Source: Varibaculum massiliense (GTDB lineage Bacteria > Actinomycetota > Actinomycetes > Actinomycetales > Actinomycetaceae). From it: a DNA stretch of 64,000 nt. The DNA lies in contig NZ_FNWI01000004.1 in assembly GCF_900106855.1 (NCBI RefSeq), forward strand, positions 682,001 to 746,000. The letters run 5' to 3'. The notes beneath the pieces are model-generated. The model was not told the DNA's origin. It ran no database searches and saw nothing but the letters and a program-made list of their open reading frames with translations. Each line of letters opens with the position of its first letter. Within the stretch, counting starts at the first letter, position 1. The translations under genes and the position numbers were made by a program. This document shows positions 33,881 through 46,807 of the stretch, piece after piece.

Positions 33881-34303
33881 TTAACCCCAGGATTGGGGAA
33901 TTTCCCGAGGAGGTGCCGCCTCTGCCCAAGAAACCAGACCGGCGTGGTCATCCTCAGACAGGAAGAGCCAAAAACGATGAGTACCTACCGTAACCGGCAC
34001 CGCTACGTTGCGCACCCCTTTTTTGGAGAGGTAGTTATGCACTTTGCCTAACTCTAGATGCCGACGTGACCAGGTCTTGTCGGGGCGAAAGGAAAGACCT
34101 GCCGCTTTGTGCCAGTTTAAGGACTCGGCTTCGTAGACCGCACACCCCTCGGTCCATCCGGAGGTCACGTCCGGGCGATAAGAGCACAGGAAAGCTCCCC
34201 GACGATAGAGCCGATTCATGCGCCACAGAAAATAGGCGGCGATTAAAGCCACCAGGGCAGCAATCACCAATATGATTAGCAGAAAAACTTTTAGCGCCGT
34301 CAT
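33881..34303 (-). CDS. DUF2550 membrane-anchored protein
   Basis: The 140-residue protein has one N-terminal membrane helix (FLLIILVIAALVALIAAYFL, about residues 7-26) and a compact domain: RGAFLCSYRP, WTEGCAVYEAESLNWHKAAG, WSRRHLELG and VRNVAVPVTVGTHRFWLFLS. This family regularly sits between atpC and nucS in actinobacteria; its function is not known. It starts 37 bp after atpC and is probably in the atp transcript. Confidence 0.92.
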   Translation of the reverse strand: MTALKVFLLIILVIAALVALIAAYFLWRMNRLYRRGAFLCSYRPDVTSGWTEGCAVYEAESLNWHKAAGLSFRPDKTWSRRHLELGKVHNYLSKKGVRNVAVPVTVGTHRFWLFLSEDDHAGLVSWAEAAPPREIPQSWG

Positions 34304-34340
34304 GGCCTAACTATATCTCTTAAAGATGATTCTTTTCGGC

Positions 34341-34597
34341 CTAGAGCCCATCTACTACGATAGTTACCTTGTCATCGTCAACCGAAACGAATCCGGGAAC
34401 CACCTCAAACTCTTGGGCGTCCGGATCATTTTCCTTTGCCCCAACTTTTACTTTACCAGCGGTAATGGTAGCTAAAAGCGGGAGGTGACCCGGTAAAATA
34501 CCCATAGAACCTTCGGTAGTGGGCAGGGAGACGAATCCCGCCTGCCCACTAAACAGCTCCCCAGAGCGGGTAACTAATCGAACCGAAAGCGAACTCA

Positions 34598-34598
<1 letters not shown>
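34341..34598 (-). CDS. atpC: F1Fo ATP synthase epsilon subunit
   Basis: Central-stalk subunit that couples and inhibits F1. The 85-residue protein starts MSSLSVRLVTRSGELFSGQA and contains FVSLPTTEGSMGILPGHLPL, the beta-sandwich signature. The C-terminal helical hairpin is absent or minimal, as in many actinobacterial epsilon subunits. The ATG overlaps the atpD stop (TAATG). A longer frame reaching 34703 only overlaps atpD and is not used. Confidence 0.95.
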
Positions 34599-36999
<2,401 letters not shown>

Positions 37000-37001
37000 G
37001 G

Positions 37002-38657
37002 CTAATCCTTTTTGTCTTTCTTGTTATGGCGGTCTACCACCAGTTGTTCGCTGTCACGCTCGGCTTCGGAAACCTCCTCGGGAATCTGAACTTCCGATTC
37101 CAGCACTCCCTGAGAAGAAACGAAGCCCGCACGGAACTTCTCCACTGCCTCTTTCAGAGCTTGTTCGGTGTCAGAATCAAACTGCCCAGTTTCCTTAATT
37201 TTGGCTGGTATATCCGAGTTGGCGTGCAGATAGGCAAGCATTTCCGACTCGAAACGGTGAACATCGCTGACTTCGATGTCGTCCATATATCCACTGTTAC
37301 CAGCCCAAATAGAGCAAACCTGATCTTCTACCTCGTAAGGGGTGGCTTGCGGTTGTCGCAGCAGCTCCATCAGGCGTTCCCCGCGGGTTAGCTGGCGTTT
37401 CGTGGTGGCATCCAAATCGGAAGCAAACATCGCGAAAGCCTGCATATCTCGGTACTGTGCCAAAGTAATCTTCAGGGTACCGGAAACTTTCTTCATCGCT
37501 TTGACCTGCGCATCTCCGCCTACACGAGAAACGGAAATACCTACGTCTACCGCCGGACGCTGGTTGGAGTTAAACAGATCCGACTGCAAGAAAATCTGTC
37601 CATCGGTAATCGAAATGACGTTGGTGGGGATATAGGCTGATACGTCATTGTCTTTGGTTTCAATCAAAGGCAATCCAGTCATGGAGCCTCCGCCGAGCTC
37701 ATCAGAAAGCTTGGCACAGCGCTCTAGGAGCCGCGAGTGCAGATAGAACACATCGCCCGGGTAGGCTTCGCGCCCCGGCGGGCGACGGAGCATCAGGGAA
37801 ACACTACGGTAGGCTTCGGCCTGCTTCGAAAGATCATCAAAAATAATCAGGACGTGTTTGCCCTGGTACATCCAGTGCTGACCAATAGCGGAGCCAGTGT
37901 AGGGAGCCAGGTACTTATAGCCGGCAGAATCGGAGGCGGGAGCCGCCACAATAGTGGTGTATTCCATGGCTCCGGCAGCTTCTAACTGCCCGCGCACACT
38001 AGCAATCGTGGAGCCTTTTTGCCCCACGGCCACGTAAATGCAGCGCACCTGCTTCTTGGGATCCCCACTTTCCCAGTTCTTACGCTGGTTAAGCACAGCG
38101 TCAATCGCAATCGCGGTTTTACCGGTCTGGCGATCTCCAATAATTAGCTGCCGCTGACCCCGCCCAATCGGAATCATAGAGTCGATGGCTTTTAGACCGG
38201 TCTGCAAGGGCTCATGCACGGACTTACGCATCATTACCCCCGGAGCCTGTAGCTCCAAGACGCGGCGCCCCTCGATATCTTGAATCTCTCCCATACCGTC
38301 AAGGGGTTGCCCCATGGGATCGACTACACGCCCCAGGTATCCGTCACCCACAGGAACGGATAGCACCTCTCCGGTGCGGCGCACGGGCTGACCTTCTTCA
38401 ATACCCGAGAAGTCACCCAGCACAATCGCGCCGATAACCCGATCTTCTAGGTTCATTGCCAAGCCGGTGGTGCCGTCGGCGAACTTGAGCAGTTCGTTCG
38501 CCATTGCCCCCGGTAAGCCCTCGATTCGAGCGATACCATCAGCCGCCATCACTACGTGCCCGACTTCGTCCTCAGTAGAACGAGTGGGCTCGTAGGAGCT
38601 TACGAAGTCCGCGAGGGCGTCACGAATCTTCTCCGGTTGGATTTGAAGTTCAGCCAT
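37002..38657 (-). CDS. atpA: F1Fo ATP synthase alpha subunit
   Basis: Non-catalytic nucleotide-binding F1 subunit, 551 residues. Walker A is [14 protein letters not shown], Walker B region is [17 protein letters not shown], and the signature is [14 protein letters not shown]. The C-terminal tail is Lys/Asp-rich (HNKKDKKD), an extension seen in actinobacterial AtpA. Confidence 0.99.
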   Translation of the reverse strand: MAELQIQPEKIRDALADFVSSYEPTRSTEDEVGHVVMAADGIARIEGLPGAMANELLKFADGTTGLAMNLEDRVIGAIVLGDFSGIEEGQPVRRTGEVLSVPVGDGYLGRVVDPMGQPLDGMGEIQDIEGRRVLELQAPGVMMRKSVHEPLQTGLKAIDSMIPIGRGQRQLIIGDRQTGKTAIAIDAVLNQRKNWESGDPKKQVRCIYVAVGQKGSTIASVRGQLEAAGAMEYTTIVAAPASDSAGYKYLAPYTGSAIGQHWMYQGKHVLIIFDDLSKQAEAYRSVSLMLRRPPGREAYPGDVFYLHSRLLERCAKLSDELGGGSMTGLPLIETKDNDVSAYIPTNVISITDGQIFLQSDLFNSNQRPAVDVGISVSRVGGDAQVKAMKKVSGTLKITLAQYRDMQAFAMFASDLDATTKRQLTRGERLMELLRQPQATPYEVEDQVCSIWAGNSGYMDDIEVSDVHRFESEMLAYLHANSDIPAKIKETGQFDSDTEQALKEAVEKFRAGFVSSQGVLESEVQIPEEVSEAERDSEQLVVDRHNKKDKKD

Positions 38658-38686
38658 GAAAATTGCCTTTTCCTAACGTTCCGGTA

Positions 38687-39517
38687 CTACCCGGCCAGTT
38701 TCTGCTTTGTTTCTTGAATAATGGTGGCCACGGAGCCATCGAAAACCTGGGAACCAACCCGGACTTTCATGCCCCCTACCACCGAAGGGTCAACGCTCAC
38801 CTGTAGGTGAATGTTTTTTTGATAGCGTCGGGACAAAATATCCCGCAGACGCTCAGCTTGTGCCGGCTCCAAGGGCATCGCCACCTGTACGGTTGCCACC
38901 AGAGCATCTCCGGCAGCTGCCAGGTCACGGCGAATATGGCGCAGGGTTCCTGTAAGGGAAACCGAGCCTTCAATCTTGGAATCGCGACTAACCGCTTTAA
39001 CTGCCCGCGCAGCCAAAGTGGCCGCCGGACGTGAAAGCTGCCCGCCGACTAGCTCTTGTAGCAAGCGCACCCGATACTTAGAGTCACGATTGCGGTCAGA
39101 AAGTGCCGAACGCACCTGCTGGTTAGCGCGCACGAACTGCTCCAGGGAGAATACTTCATCGGCGATCTCAATGGTCTTGCCCTCTGTCTGGGCACCATAT
39201 CGCACCGCATATTCACCTAGCCGCTCAATAACGGTAGGCAACTCTGGAGAGCTATGTGCAGTTGCCAAAGCTGCTATCACTGCTTCCCTGGCGACATCTG
39301 ACAGGTTTTCTGCCAGGGCAGTGAGCAAGCCGGATCGATCCTCGTGGCTACGAGCCGGATCAGTGAGCGCCAAAGCAATCCTAGATGAGCCTTGCACCAA
39401 GTCAGAGAGTACAAAGAGGTCATCTGCCCAGGCGTAACAGGTTTCAGCTGCTACGCCCGCTTGTCCAGCTATAACCTCTTTGCCCTTCTCTAGGGCTTGC
39501 CTACTGGATGCGCGCAT
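38687..39517 (-). CDS. atpH: F1Fo ATP synthase delta subunit
   Basis: Peripheral-stalk subunit linking F1 to the b subunits. The 276-residue protein has a helical N-domain (SRQALEKGKEVIAG start) and the C-terminal conserved part VQVAMPLEPAQAERLRDILS, VSVDPSVVGGMKVRVGSQVF, DGSVATIIQETKQKLAG. The length matches the longer actinobacterial delta. The ATG overlaps the atpF stop (shared base 39517). Confidence 0.96.
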   Translation of the reverse strand: MRASSRQALEKGKEVIAGQAGVAAETCYAWADDLFVLSDLVQGSSRIALALTDPARSHEDRSGLLTALAENLSDVAREAVIAALATAHSSPELPTVIERLGEYAVRYGAQTEGKTIEIADEVFSLEQFVRANQQVRSALSDRNRDSKYRVRLLQELVGGQLSRPAATLAARAVKAVSRDSKIEGSVSLTGTLRHIRRDLAAAGDALVATVQVAMPLEPAQAERLRDILSRRYQKNIHLQVSVDPSVVGGMKVRVGSQVFDGSVATIIQETKQKLAG

Positions 39518-40074
39518 TATTTCTCAACACTTTCCTTCTCGCAGGAAGCTTCCAGCTGATCTAGAAAACGTTCAACAACTCGTGCAGATAGTTCCCGATC
39601 GGTCAGCTGTTCGCCCACAATGTTCTCTGCCAGGTCCGCTGCTAGCATCCCGACCTCAGTCTTGAGAGAGATTTCTGCTGCCTGTCGGTTGGCCTCTACT
39701 TGCCGCTGGGCATTAGCACTGATACGTTCAGCTTCCTCGCTGGCTTGTGTCTTTGCTTCTGCCACAATCCGCTTGGCGCTTTCTTGCGCCTCGGAGCGGA
39801 TTTGAGCTGCTTCTTCGTGAGCCTTGCGCAACGCCAGTTCAGATTGGGTGTTAGCATCAGCGATTTCTTTCTTCGCTTGCTCCGCCTTTTCCAAACCATC
39901 CTTAATGGTGATGGCGCGGGTTTCGGTGATTTCTTTGTACTTTGGATAAACGAACTTCAAAATCACAAAGAAGAAGATTGCGATAATAATCGCAGACCAG
40001 ACTAACTCTGGAATCGCTGGCAGTAGAATGTGGTGGTCACCTTCCTCGCCTGCCCGCTGAATCATGTACAACAT
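39517..40074 (-). CDS. atpF: F1Fo ATP synthase b subunit
   Basis: Peripheral stalk. The 185-residue protein has an N-terminal membrane helix (ELVWSAIIIAIFFFVILKFV, about 24-43) and a long charged helix (EKAEQAKKEIADANTQSELA onward) that dimerises. It lies between atpE (18-bp gap) and atpH (overlap). Confidence 0.97.
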   Translation of the reverse strand: MLYMIQRAGEEGDHHILLPAIPELVWSAIIIAIFFFVILKFVYPKYKEITETRAITIKDGLEKAEQAKKEIADANTQSELALRKAHEEAAQIRSEAQESAKRIVAEAKTQASEEAERISANAQRQVEANRQAAEISLKTEVGMLAADLAENIVGEQLTDRELSARVVERFLDQLEASCEKESVEK

Positions 40075-40092
40075 TGAGTTTCCTTTTGAGGA

Positions 40093-41159
<1,067 letters not shown>

Positions 41160-41223
41160 TGTCTGTTCCCTTCATTTCTGCCGATTTGGCCGAAAACTGT
41201 GATTCGGACTCCATTCTAACGCT

Positions 41224-41251
41224 TTCATAGCGCTTCAAGAGACCGCTTCAA
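41224..41251 (-). promoter_or_regulatory. Possible atp operon promoter
   Basis: In the 168-bp gap between the AtpI-like gene and atpB, the minus strand reads TTGAAG (41246-41251), 16 nt, TATGAA (41224-41229). A repeat of TTGAAGCG and a TAGAAT (41213-41218) lie close by. It is a sigma-70-like candidate only. Confidence 0.35.
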
Positions 41252-41327
41252 AATATCTCTAGATTAACTTAACATAGGACACGCGTCGCTGAGAACTAAA
41301 GGTGCTAGTGCTGCGCATTTACTGTTT

Positions 41328-41840
41328 CTATAGTTTCTCGATAATCAATTTATTGGTTTTAGATACCGCACGCGCCTCGCCAACGGTGGTTAGTAAAATA
41401 GCGACTATCAATACGAGAAAGATCACCGTGTTATCAACCTGTGGCAAAGGGCGCAGAGCCGCCACGGCCACAATAACTATGACCAGTTTCACTAAATAAG
41501 CCCCGAAAACCACCCCGCTAGTGCGACGGGGATTGCGCAGCACTAGCTGATTGGCTCCGATTCCCACCGCGGCCACAATCCACATAATCGTCATCCCGGC
41601 TACAGCCCCCAGCAGCCCTGGCCAGGAACGGATTACCCCGGCCAACGGTATTGCTACCACCGTTAAGACCCCTAAAATCAGGGCTACTACCCGATTACCT
41701 GTGCGAATAGCCGCGCGCGCCCCGTAGCGATCCTGAATAGAGGAGGTAGCGCTGGTCAGACTAGTTTTTTCCAGGCCTTTGTCGGCAGTGCTTTTTACGT
41801 CACCCCCCTGCAGCTCAGCCGCTGATGCATCCTCGTTCAT
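41328..41840 (-). CDS. AtpI-like membrane protein upstream of the atp operon
   Basis: The 170-residue protein has a polar N-terminal 45 residues and four membrane helices (VVALILGVLTVVAIPLAGVI, LLGAVAGMTIMWIVAAVGIG, VFGAYLVKLVIVIVAVAAL, VIFLVLIVAILLTTVGEA). Position and topology fit ATP synthase protein I, an assembly factor for the c ring. Sequence similarity is weak, so the name rests on synteny. Its ATG overlaps the stop of the glycosyltransferase gene by four bases. Confidence 0.75.
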   Translation of the reverse strand: MNEDASAAELQGGDVKSTADKGLEKTSLTSATSSIQDRYGARAAIRTGNRVVALILGVLTVVAIPLAGVIRSWPGLLGAVAGMTIMWIVAAVGIGANQLVLRNPRRTSGVVFGAYLVKLVIVIVAVAALRPLPQVDNTVIFLVLIVAILLTTVGEARAVSKTNKLIIEKL

Positions 41841-42982
41841 AAATCCTCCTTTTGTCGCAGGTGGCGCGGATAGGGACCAGAAGCAGCAAAATAATCACTC
41901 CGCAAACCCGGTAAAAAAGCTATGGTAACTAGGAAACACAGAACCCCACCACCGCAGGCCAGCAGCAGTTCTCCCAGCGGGCTTAGTTTCAAGAAACTGA
42001 CTGCCAGTAGAGAAATAAAGAATGCCCAAAGATACATCACCAAGACTGCGCGGCGGTGAGAATGCCCCATTTTTAGCAGCCGATGATGCAAGTGCTGGCG
42101 ATCGGGCTTGAAAGGACTCTGCCCGCGGCTAAGCCGACGAATTACTGCCATCACCATGTCGAGGAACGGCAAAATCATTACGGCGATAGGTAGCAACACC
42201 GGGATGGCGGCCGGCAGGAATTGCGACCTGCCTAAAGAGGCGGGATCCGTCTGCCCAGTTACCACGATAAACATGCAGGAAGTAGTGAGCCCCAGCAACA
42301 TCGACCCCGAATCCCCCATAAAGATTTTGGCGGGATGGAAGTTAGAGGTTAAAAACCCCAGGCAAACCCCGACGATTACGATTCCAATCATGGCAGCGAA
42401 GGAAGCATAACTTTGGGCGTTAGTGAGGCGAATCAGCAGGTAGGAATAAACAAAAAACGCTCCGGCGCCAATCAGGGTGATTCCGGCAGCTAGACCGTCC
42501 AGACCGTCTACAAAGTTCACCGCATTGGTTGAAACCACGATGATGAGCACGGTTACCAGAATCGACATCCGGGTGGAGGGAATAGTCATTCCAAAAATCG
42601 GGAAAGAAACTATTTGAATGCCCTGCCAGGCTATCCCGGCGGCGATTAAAACCTGTCCAGAAAGCTTTGTCCACCAGTTCAAATCATAAATATCGTCGAT
42701 TATTCTCAAAACTGCGATTGCGAGAGATCCAAAGATTAGCGCCCAAACTTGGGGATCGCTGTAAAACTGCGAGAAATACGGGGTTTGTCTCGCAATTAAG
42801 AACGCCCCTAACAGTCCAGATAGCATGGCAATCCCCCCGAGACGCGGGGTGGGTACGGTATGCACATCGCGCCCCCTTACCGGGGTCAATACGTGCAGTG
42901 CCAAGGAAATACGGCGCACTATCGGGGTCACTAAGAAAGTAATCGCGCAGGCGATTACTCCAAGTAACAGATAGGCTTTCAC
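41837..42982 (-). CDS. WecA/TagO-type undecaprenyl-phosphate sugar-1-phosphate transferase
   Basis: Integral membrane enzyme that starts a cell-wall glycopolymer by placing a HexNAc-1-phosphate on undecaprenyl phosphate. The 381-residue protein has about 10-11 membrane helices and the family motifs: DDIYDLNWWTK, NAVNFVDGLDGLAAG, FHPAKIFMGDSGSMLLG and the His-rich loop RQHLHHRLLKMGHSHR. It lies just upstream of the AtpI-like gene, a common actinobacterial arrangement. Confidence 0.93.
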   Translation of the reverse strand: MKAYLLLGVIACAITFLVTPIVRRISLALHVLTPVRGRDVHTVPTPRLGGIAMLSGLLGAFLIARQTPYFSQFYSDPQVWALIFGSLAIAVLRIIDDIYDLNWWTKLSGQVLIAAGIAWQGIQIVSFPIFGMTIPSTRMSILVTVLIIVVSTNAVNFVDGLDGLAAGITLIGAGAFFVYSYLLIRLTNAQSYASFAAMIGIVIVGVCLGFLTSNFHPAKIFMGDSGSMLLGLTTSCMFIVVTGQTDPASLGRSQFLPAAIPVLLPIAVMILPFLDMVMAVIRRLSRGQSPFKPDRQHLHHRLLKMGHSHRRAVLVMYLWAFFISLLAVSFLKLSPLGELLLACGGGVLCFLVTIAFLPGLRSDYFAASGPYPRHLRQKEDL

Positions 42983-42989
42983 AGTTTTG

Positions 42990-43613
42990 CTAGTCTTTCG
43001 GCTCTTTGCCCGCTACTGCAGATAACAGCGGAGGCGCGATGGCTCCTACCCGTATCAGCGAATACTCTTCATTCTCTACTTTAACTATGGTGGAGGACTG
43101 ACCGATTCTACTGGAACCCGCATCCAGGTATGCCGCCACCTTATCTCCAAAATACTTTTTGGCTTCGGCGGCTGACTGGGCAGGAGGAAGCCCGTGGAGA
43201 TTGGCGGAAGTTACCGCTAGCGGCCCGGTTGTGGTCAGTAACTGCAAAAGGTCTGCTTGATTCGGCTGCCGCACCGCCACCGTACCCCCTGTCACCCCCA
43301 GGTCAAGGGGTAAATCTGGGCGAGCCGGCAGCACGATAGTTAGGGCGCCTGGCCAGAAACTATCCATGAAGCATTTGGCCAGGGGCGGAATCTTCGGAAC
43401 CAAAGAAGCAGCTTGAGCGATACTATTGACCAACACCGGAGAGGGAAAGTCTCTTCCCCGACCTTTCGCGGTCAACAGCTTATCGACTGCCGCAGATGAA
43501 AAAGGGTCTGCCGCAATCCCATAGACGGTATCCGTGGGCACTACCAGCAGGTTTCCAGCAGAAATCTGGTTTTTCAGGCAAGAGATGTCTTCGGGACTTA
43601 AGGGAGTACGCAT
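42990..43613 (-). CDS. L-threonylcarbamoyladenylate synthase (Sua5/YrdC family)
   Basis: Makes threonylcarbamoyl-AMP for the t6A modification of ANN-decoding tRNAs. The 207-residue protein has the YrdC fold: GNLLVVPTDTVYGIAADPFS, KGRGRDFPSPVLVNS (with the KxR binding motif), FWPGALTIVLPARP, TVAVRQPNQ and GPLAVTSANLHGLPP. The order prfA-prmC-(LAKTG gene)-sua5-wecA is typical of actinobacteria. Confidence 0.94.
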   Translation of the reverse strand: MRTPLSPEDISCLKNQISAGNLLVVPTDTVYGIAADPFSSAAVDKLLTAKGRGRDFPSPVLVNSIAQAASLVPKIPPLAKCFMDSFWPGALTIVLPARPDLPLDLGVTGGTVAVRQPNQADLLQLLTTTGPLAVTSANLHGLPPAQSAAEAKKYFGDKVAAYLDAGSSRIGQSSTIVKVENEEYSLIRVGAIAPPLLSAVAGKEPKD

Positions 43614-43622
43614 ACTTCGATA

Positions 43623-43994
43623 TTAACGTTTTAGGTTACGTTCCCGTCCATAGGTGGTGATGGCCGCTCCTACCCAGATACAGACCAAGGAAATACCTGT
43701 TAACCAAATATCGCGGCTACCCCCAGTTTTTGCTAACTCACCCGGGCTATCGGGAGTGCTTTCCTGCGGGGAAGACGGGGTTTCACTATTTTGGGGAGAA
43801 GGGGTAGTTGCTGCCGGTTCGGGAGATTTAGTGACCTCTACCGCCGTGGTGGCAGGAGGGCGATCTAAAGGAGCCTCGACATAATTCAAAGTGGGCTGAG
43901 GAGTGGGGTCATCCGCGAAGGCAGTAGAAGTAAGAGCTAAAGGCAGCAAAGCTACCACGGCAATAGCAAGTACCGTGCGAAAACTGCGCGCCAT
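43623..43994 (-). CDS. Small cell-wall-anchored protein with LAKTG sorting signal
   Basis: The 123-residue protein has a signal peptide (FRTVLAIAVVALLPLALTST, cut near AFA-DD) and a Pro/Ser/Thr/Glu-rich middle of about 65 residues. The tail is ELAKTGG, then a hydrophobic helix (IWLTGISLVCIWVGAAITT) and a basic end (GRERNLKR). LAXTG is the motif of class E sortases of high-GC Gram-positives. It has no recognisable functional domain. It is inserted between prmC and the Sua5 gene. Confidence 0.85.
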   Translation of the reverse strand: MARSFRTVLAIAVVALLPLALTSTAFADDPTPQPTLNYVEAPLDRPPATTAVEVTKSPEPAATTPSPQNSETPSSPQESTPDSPGELAKTGGSRDIWLTGISLVCIWVGAAITTYGRERNLKR

Positions 43995-44071
43995 CTCCGC
44001 CCCCTTTCTCTTATCTTCCAGCCACTTTACCTTAACGTTAGCAGCATCTAAGGCAGACGTTAATGTTATCT

Positions 44072-44926
44072 TTACTTTCGCGCCAATAGGTATCGAGGAC
44101 GACCATTAAGATCCAGATGCGTCCTCGCTTGTCGAAAACCGATTTTACCAGCATAAGCACATAGGATTTCCCCTTGGGTGGGGTCATGTTCCATCGCCAA
44201 AATCCCGTCTTGCCCCAGCAGCCGGAAAGCTTGTTTAACGGTTTGTTTGGGAATCTGGAGACCATCTGCTCCCCCACCCCAAAGCGCGAGCGGCGGATCC
44301 TTTAATGCTTCTGGCTGGGTGATAGTGCCGGGCGGTACATAGGGCGGGTTGCTTACAACCAGGTCAAATCTTCCCGCCTGTTCAGACCAAAGACCAGGTT
44401 CCGCTACATCGGCGTAGCTCACGGTAATCCGCCGCGCTAAATCTGAATAGCGTTCCAAATTTTTCTGCGCCACTGCTAAAGCTTTTTTGCTGATCTCCAC
44501 CATAAAGACCTCAGCCGAGGGCAATTCGCGGGCAAGAGTAAGAGCAATAGCCCCCGATCCGGCGCATAAATCTGCCGCGAGTTTTGCTTTCCTTGCACCC
44601 TGGGGACGCAGCGCCAGTTCTACTAGATACTCAGTTTCCGGGCGCACAATAAAAACATCTGGGCTGGAAACCAGGCGAAAAGCCCCGAAATGCATTTCTT
44701 TTAGCAGATGTTGCAGCGGCTGGTGAGTACAACGCTGGCTAACCAAATCACGGAAAACTTCTGTTTGCGTAGCTGACAATACCTGAGGAGCAAATAGGAA
44801 TTCTTTAGCTTCACAGGCAGCGCAATATAGTGCCATGATTTCTCGTGCCGGCTCGATTCCAGCTTCAGCGTAACGCCCTCGCGCCCAGCTAAACGCTTGC
44901 TGGCGAGAAAAACCGACCTCGTTCAT
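44072..44926 (-). CDS. prmC: Release factor glutamine methyltransferase PrmC
   Basis: Methylates the Gln of the GGQ motif in release factors. The 284-residue protein has an N-terminal helical domain and a Rossmann methyltransferase with motif I ADLCAGSGAIALTLA, FMVEISKKAL, and the catalytic NPPY in FDLVVSNPPYVPPGT. It directly follows prfA, the gene of its substrate (17-bp gap). Confidence 0.96.
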   Translation of the reverse strand: MNEVGFSRQQAFSWARGRYAEAGIEPAREIMALYCAACEAKEFLFAPQVLSATQTEVFRDLVSQRCTHQPLQHLLKEMHFGAFRLVSSPDVFIVRPETEYLVELALRPQGARKAKLAADLCAGSGAIALTLARELPSAEVFMVEISKKALAVAQKNLERYSDLARRITVSYADVAEPGLWSEQAGRFDLVVSNPPYVPPGTITQPEALKDPPLALWGGGADGLQIPKQTVKQAFRLLGQDGILAMEHDPTQGEILCAYAGKIGFRQARTHLDLNGRPRYLLARK

Positions 44927-44943
44927 CCGCGAAAAATACCACG

Positions 44944-46050
44944 CTATTTATCGCTTGACTGCCCGGAGAGCTGCTGCAAGCGATGTTCCTCATCAAGTTT
45001 GATGGCCGAATCAATCACCGGCTGCAATTGCCCATTGAGCACCTGGTCGAGGTTATAGGCCTTGTATCCGGTGCGATGATCAGCAATCCGATTCTCCGGG
45101 AAGTTATAGGTACGGATACGTTCGGAACGATCCACTGTACGCACCTGGGAGTGCCGCTGCTCGGCGGCCTCGGCCTCCCGCTTTGCCTCTTCTTCCGCCT
45201 TTAGACGCGCCCGGAGCACCCGGAAAGCTGCCTCACGGTTTTGAATCTGCGACTTCTCGTTTTGCATACTGACCACGATTCCGGTGGGAATATGGGTCAG
45301 GCGAACCGCGGAATCGGTGGTATTAACCGACTGCCCGCCCGGACCGGAAGAGCGGAATACATCTACCCGTACCTCGTTGGGGTCTATCTCTATTTCTCCC
45401 GCGTCTTCAACCTCGGGCATTACCAACACTCCGGCGGCGGAAGTATGGATGCGCCCTTGGGATTCAGTAACCGGCACCCGCTGTACCCGGTGTACCCCGC
45501 CCTCGTATTTTAGGTTCGCCCAGACTCCGTCCTCGGGAGCTACATTTCCTTTAGCTTTTATCGCAATTTGCGCGTCCTTGATTCCCCCGAGATCATTCAC
45601 TGTGGAATCCAGCACCTGTAGGCTCCAACCTTTAGCTTCGGCGTAACGCTCGTACATTCGCAGCAAATCCCCGGCGAAGAGGGCAGACTCGTCCCCACCG
45701 GCACCCGCTTTAATTTCCATAATCACATCGCGAGCATCATCGGGGTCACGGGGAGCCAAGACTTTACGCAGCTTATCTAACGCCTGACTTTCAGTTTGCT
45801 CCATCTGGGGAATCTCGGAGGCAAAATCGGAATCTTCTTTCGCCAGTTCCCTGCCCGCCTGCAGGTCTCCTTCCGCGCTTTTCCAGGTTTCATAAGCCTT
45901 AGCGATCTGCGCTAACTGCGTATGGCGGCGCCCAATCTTGCGGGCCTGTTGCTGATCCTTTTGTATCTGGGGATCGCCCATTTTCATTTCCAGTTCAGTT
46001 TTTTCTGCGATGAGAGCCTGAACAGCTTCCTCGTCAATCGGCGATCCCAC
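44944..46050 (-). CDS. prfA: Peptide chain release factor 1
   Basis: Terminates translation at UAA and UAG. The 368-residue protein has [18 protein letters not shown], the peptidyl-hydrolysis motif GGQ in [19 protein letters not shown], and the codon-recognition loop with a PxT element upstream ([16 protein letters not shown]). The start is GTG, six bases after AAGGAG. It is followed by prmC. Confidence 0.97.
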   Translation of the reverse strand: MGSPIDEEAVQALIAEKTELEMKMGDPQIQKDQQQARKIGRRHTQLAQIAKAYETWKSAEGDLQAGRELAKEDSDFASEIPQMEQTESQALDKLRKVLAPRDPDDARDVIMEIKAGAGGDESALFAGDLLRMYERYAEAKGWSLQVLDSTVNDLGGIKDAQIAIKAKGNVAPEDGVWANLKYEGGVHRVQRVPVTESQGRIHTSAAGVLVMPEVEDAGEIEIDPNEVRVDVFRSSGPGGQSVNTTDSAVRLTHIPTGIVVSMQNEKSQIQNREAAFRVLRARLKAEEEAKREAEAAEQRHSQVRTVDRSERIRTYNFPENRIADHRTGYKAYNLDQVLNGQLQPVIDSAIKLDEEHRLQQLSGQSSDK

Positions 46051-46175
46051 AGTTGCTCCTTAAATCTTTGCGACCTGACTTCTACTCTACGTTGCCTATC
46101 CCCGGGGCGAAAACCAGCTTTCGCTAGGAAGCGCCGGTTAAAGCCTTTCTCGAACCAAAGAGGCAGGGTGATGGC

Positions 46176-46216
46176 AAATTAAAAAGGTGTGGCCGACCAA
46201 CTGGCCGACCACACCT
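46176..46216 (-). terminator. Terminator of rpmE
   Basis: On the minus strand AGGTGTGG ... CCACACCT (46185-46216, with an inner GGCC-containing stem) is followed by TTTTTAATTT. It separates rpmE from prfA. Confidence 0.88.
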
Positions 46217-46226
46217 AATAAAAGCT

Positions 46227-46445
46227 TTACTGTTCGCGCTTGCGCTTGCCGTAGCGAGCTTCGAAGCGAGCAACCCGCCCTCCGGTATCCATAATCTTTT
46301 GCTTACCGGTGTAGAAGGGATGACAGGCAGAGCACACGTCTACCCGCATGGTGCCGGACTTAATGGTAGAACGGGTTTCAAAAGTATTCCCACAGGTACA
46401 GGTAACCGTGGTGGGAACGTATTCGGGATGAATTCCCTGCTTCAT
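46227..46445 (-). CDS. rpmE: 50S ribosomal protein L31, zinc-binding form
   Basis: The 72-residue large-subunit protein starts [19 protein letters not shown] and has [16 protein letters not shown]. The four Cys (CTC plus CSAC) mark the zinc-containing (C+) form rather than the zinc-independent paralogue. It is upstream of prfA-prmC, as usual, but separated by its own terminator. Confidence 0.97.
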   Translation of the reverse strand: MKQGIHPEYVPTTVTCTCGNTFETRSTIKSGTMRVDVCSACHPFYTGKQKIMDTGGRVARFEARYGKRKREQ

Positions 46446-46807
46446 GGTTTCTCCTTGAGGTTCTTAGGGCGCCGGGTCCAAATGCAGGTTACAAGAGGTG
46501 AACCGGAACCGGATTAGATTATGCCACTTCGCGCCTTGGTGATGCTACTTCTCGGGCAAAAATGTGGTGGGCATGACCTTTCCGGGTGGCTTCTTCTAGC
46601 CGTTGTTCGCCATTTGAAAAATGAATCTTATAACAATCTCATAACAGACAAGAAAACAGCAGGGCATCAGTGCTGGTAAAGTGGGGCAAAACCTACTTCT
46701 ACCTGCAATTGTGAGCAGACTTACCCACGCTGGGGATAGTTAAAGCCTAAAACGCCGTTAGGATGAAGGTGTTGTTTTGATTCGCCCATTTTGGAAGCCC
46801 GATATTG
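46446..46807. other. Divergent region rpmE / L,D-transpeptidase 1
   Basis: About 360 bp without a gene. The right half contains the conserved upstream module of the transpeptidase (listed separately). The left half should hold the rpmE promoter, but I could not identify one with confidence. Confidence 0.5.
46709..46768 (+). promoter_or_regulatory. Conserved upstream module of L,D-transpeptidase 1
   Basis: TTGTGAGCAGACTTACCCA (46709-46727), 31 nt, then TAGGATGAAG (46759-46768). The identical pair with identical spacing recurs before the second transpeptidase. TGTGA-N6-TTACC looks like a half-conserved CRP/GlxR-type site, and TAGGAT could be the -10 element. The base identity is seen directly; the regulator is a guess. 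Confidence 0.55.
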
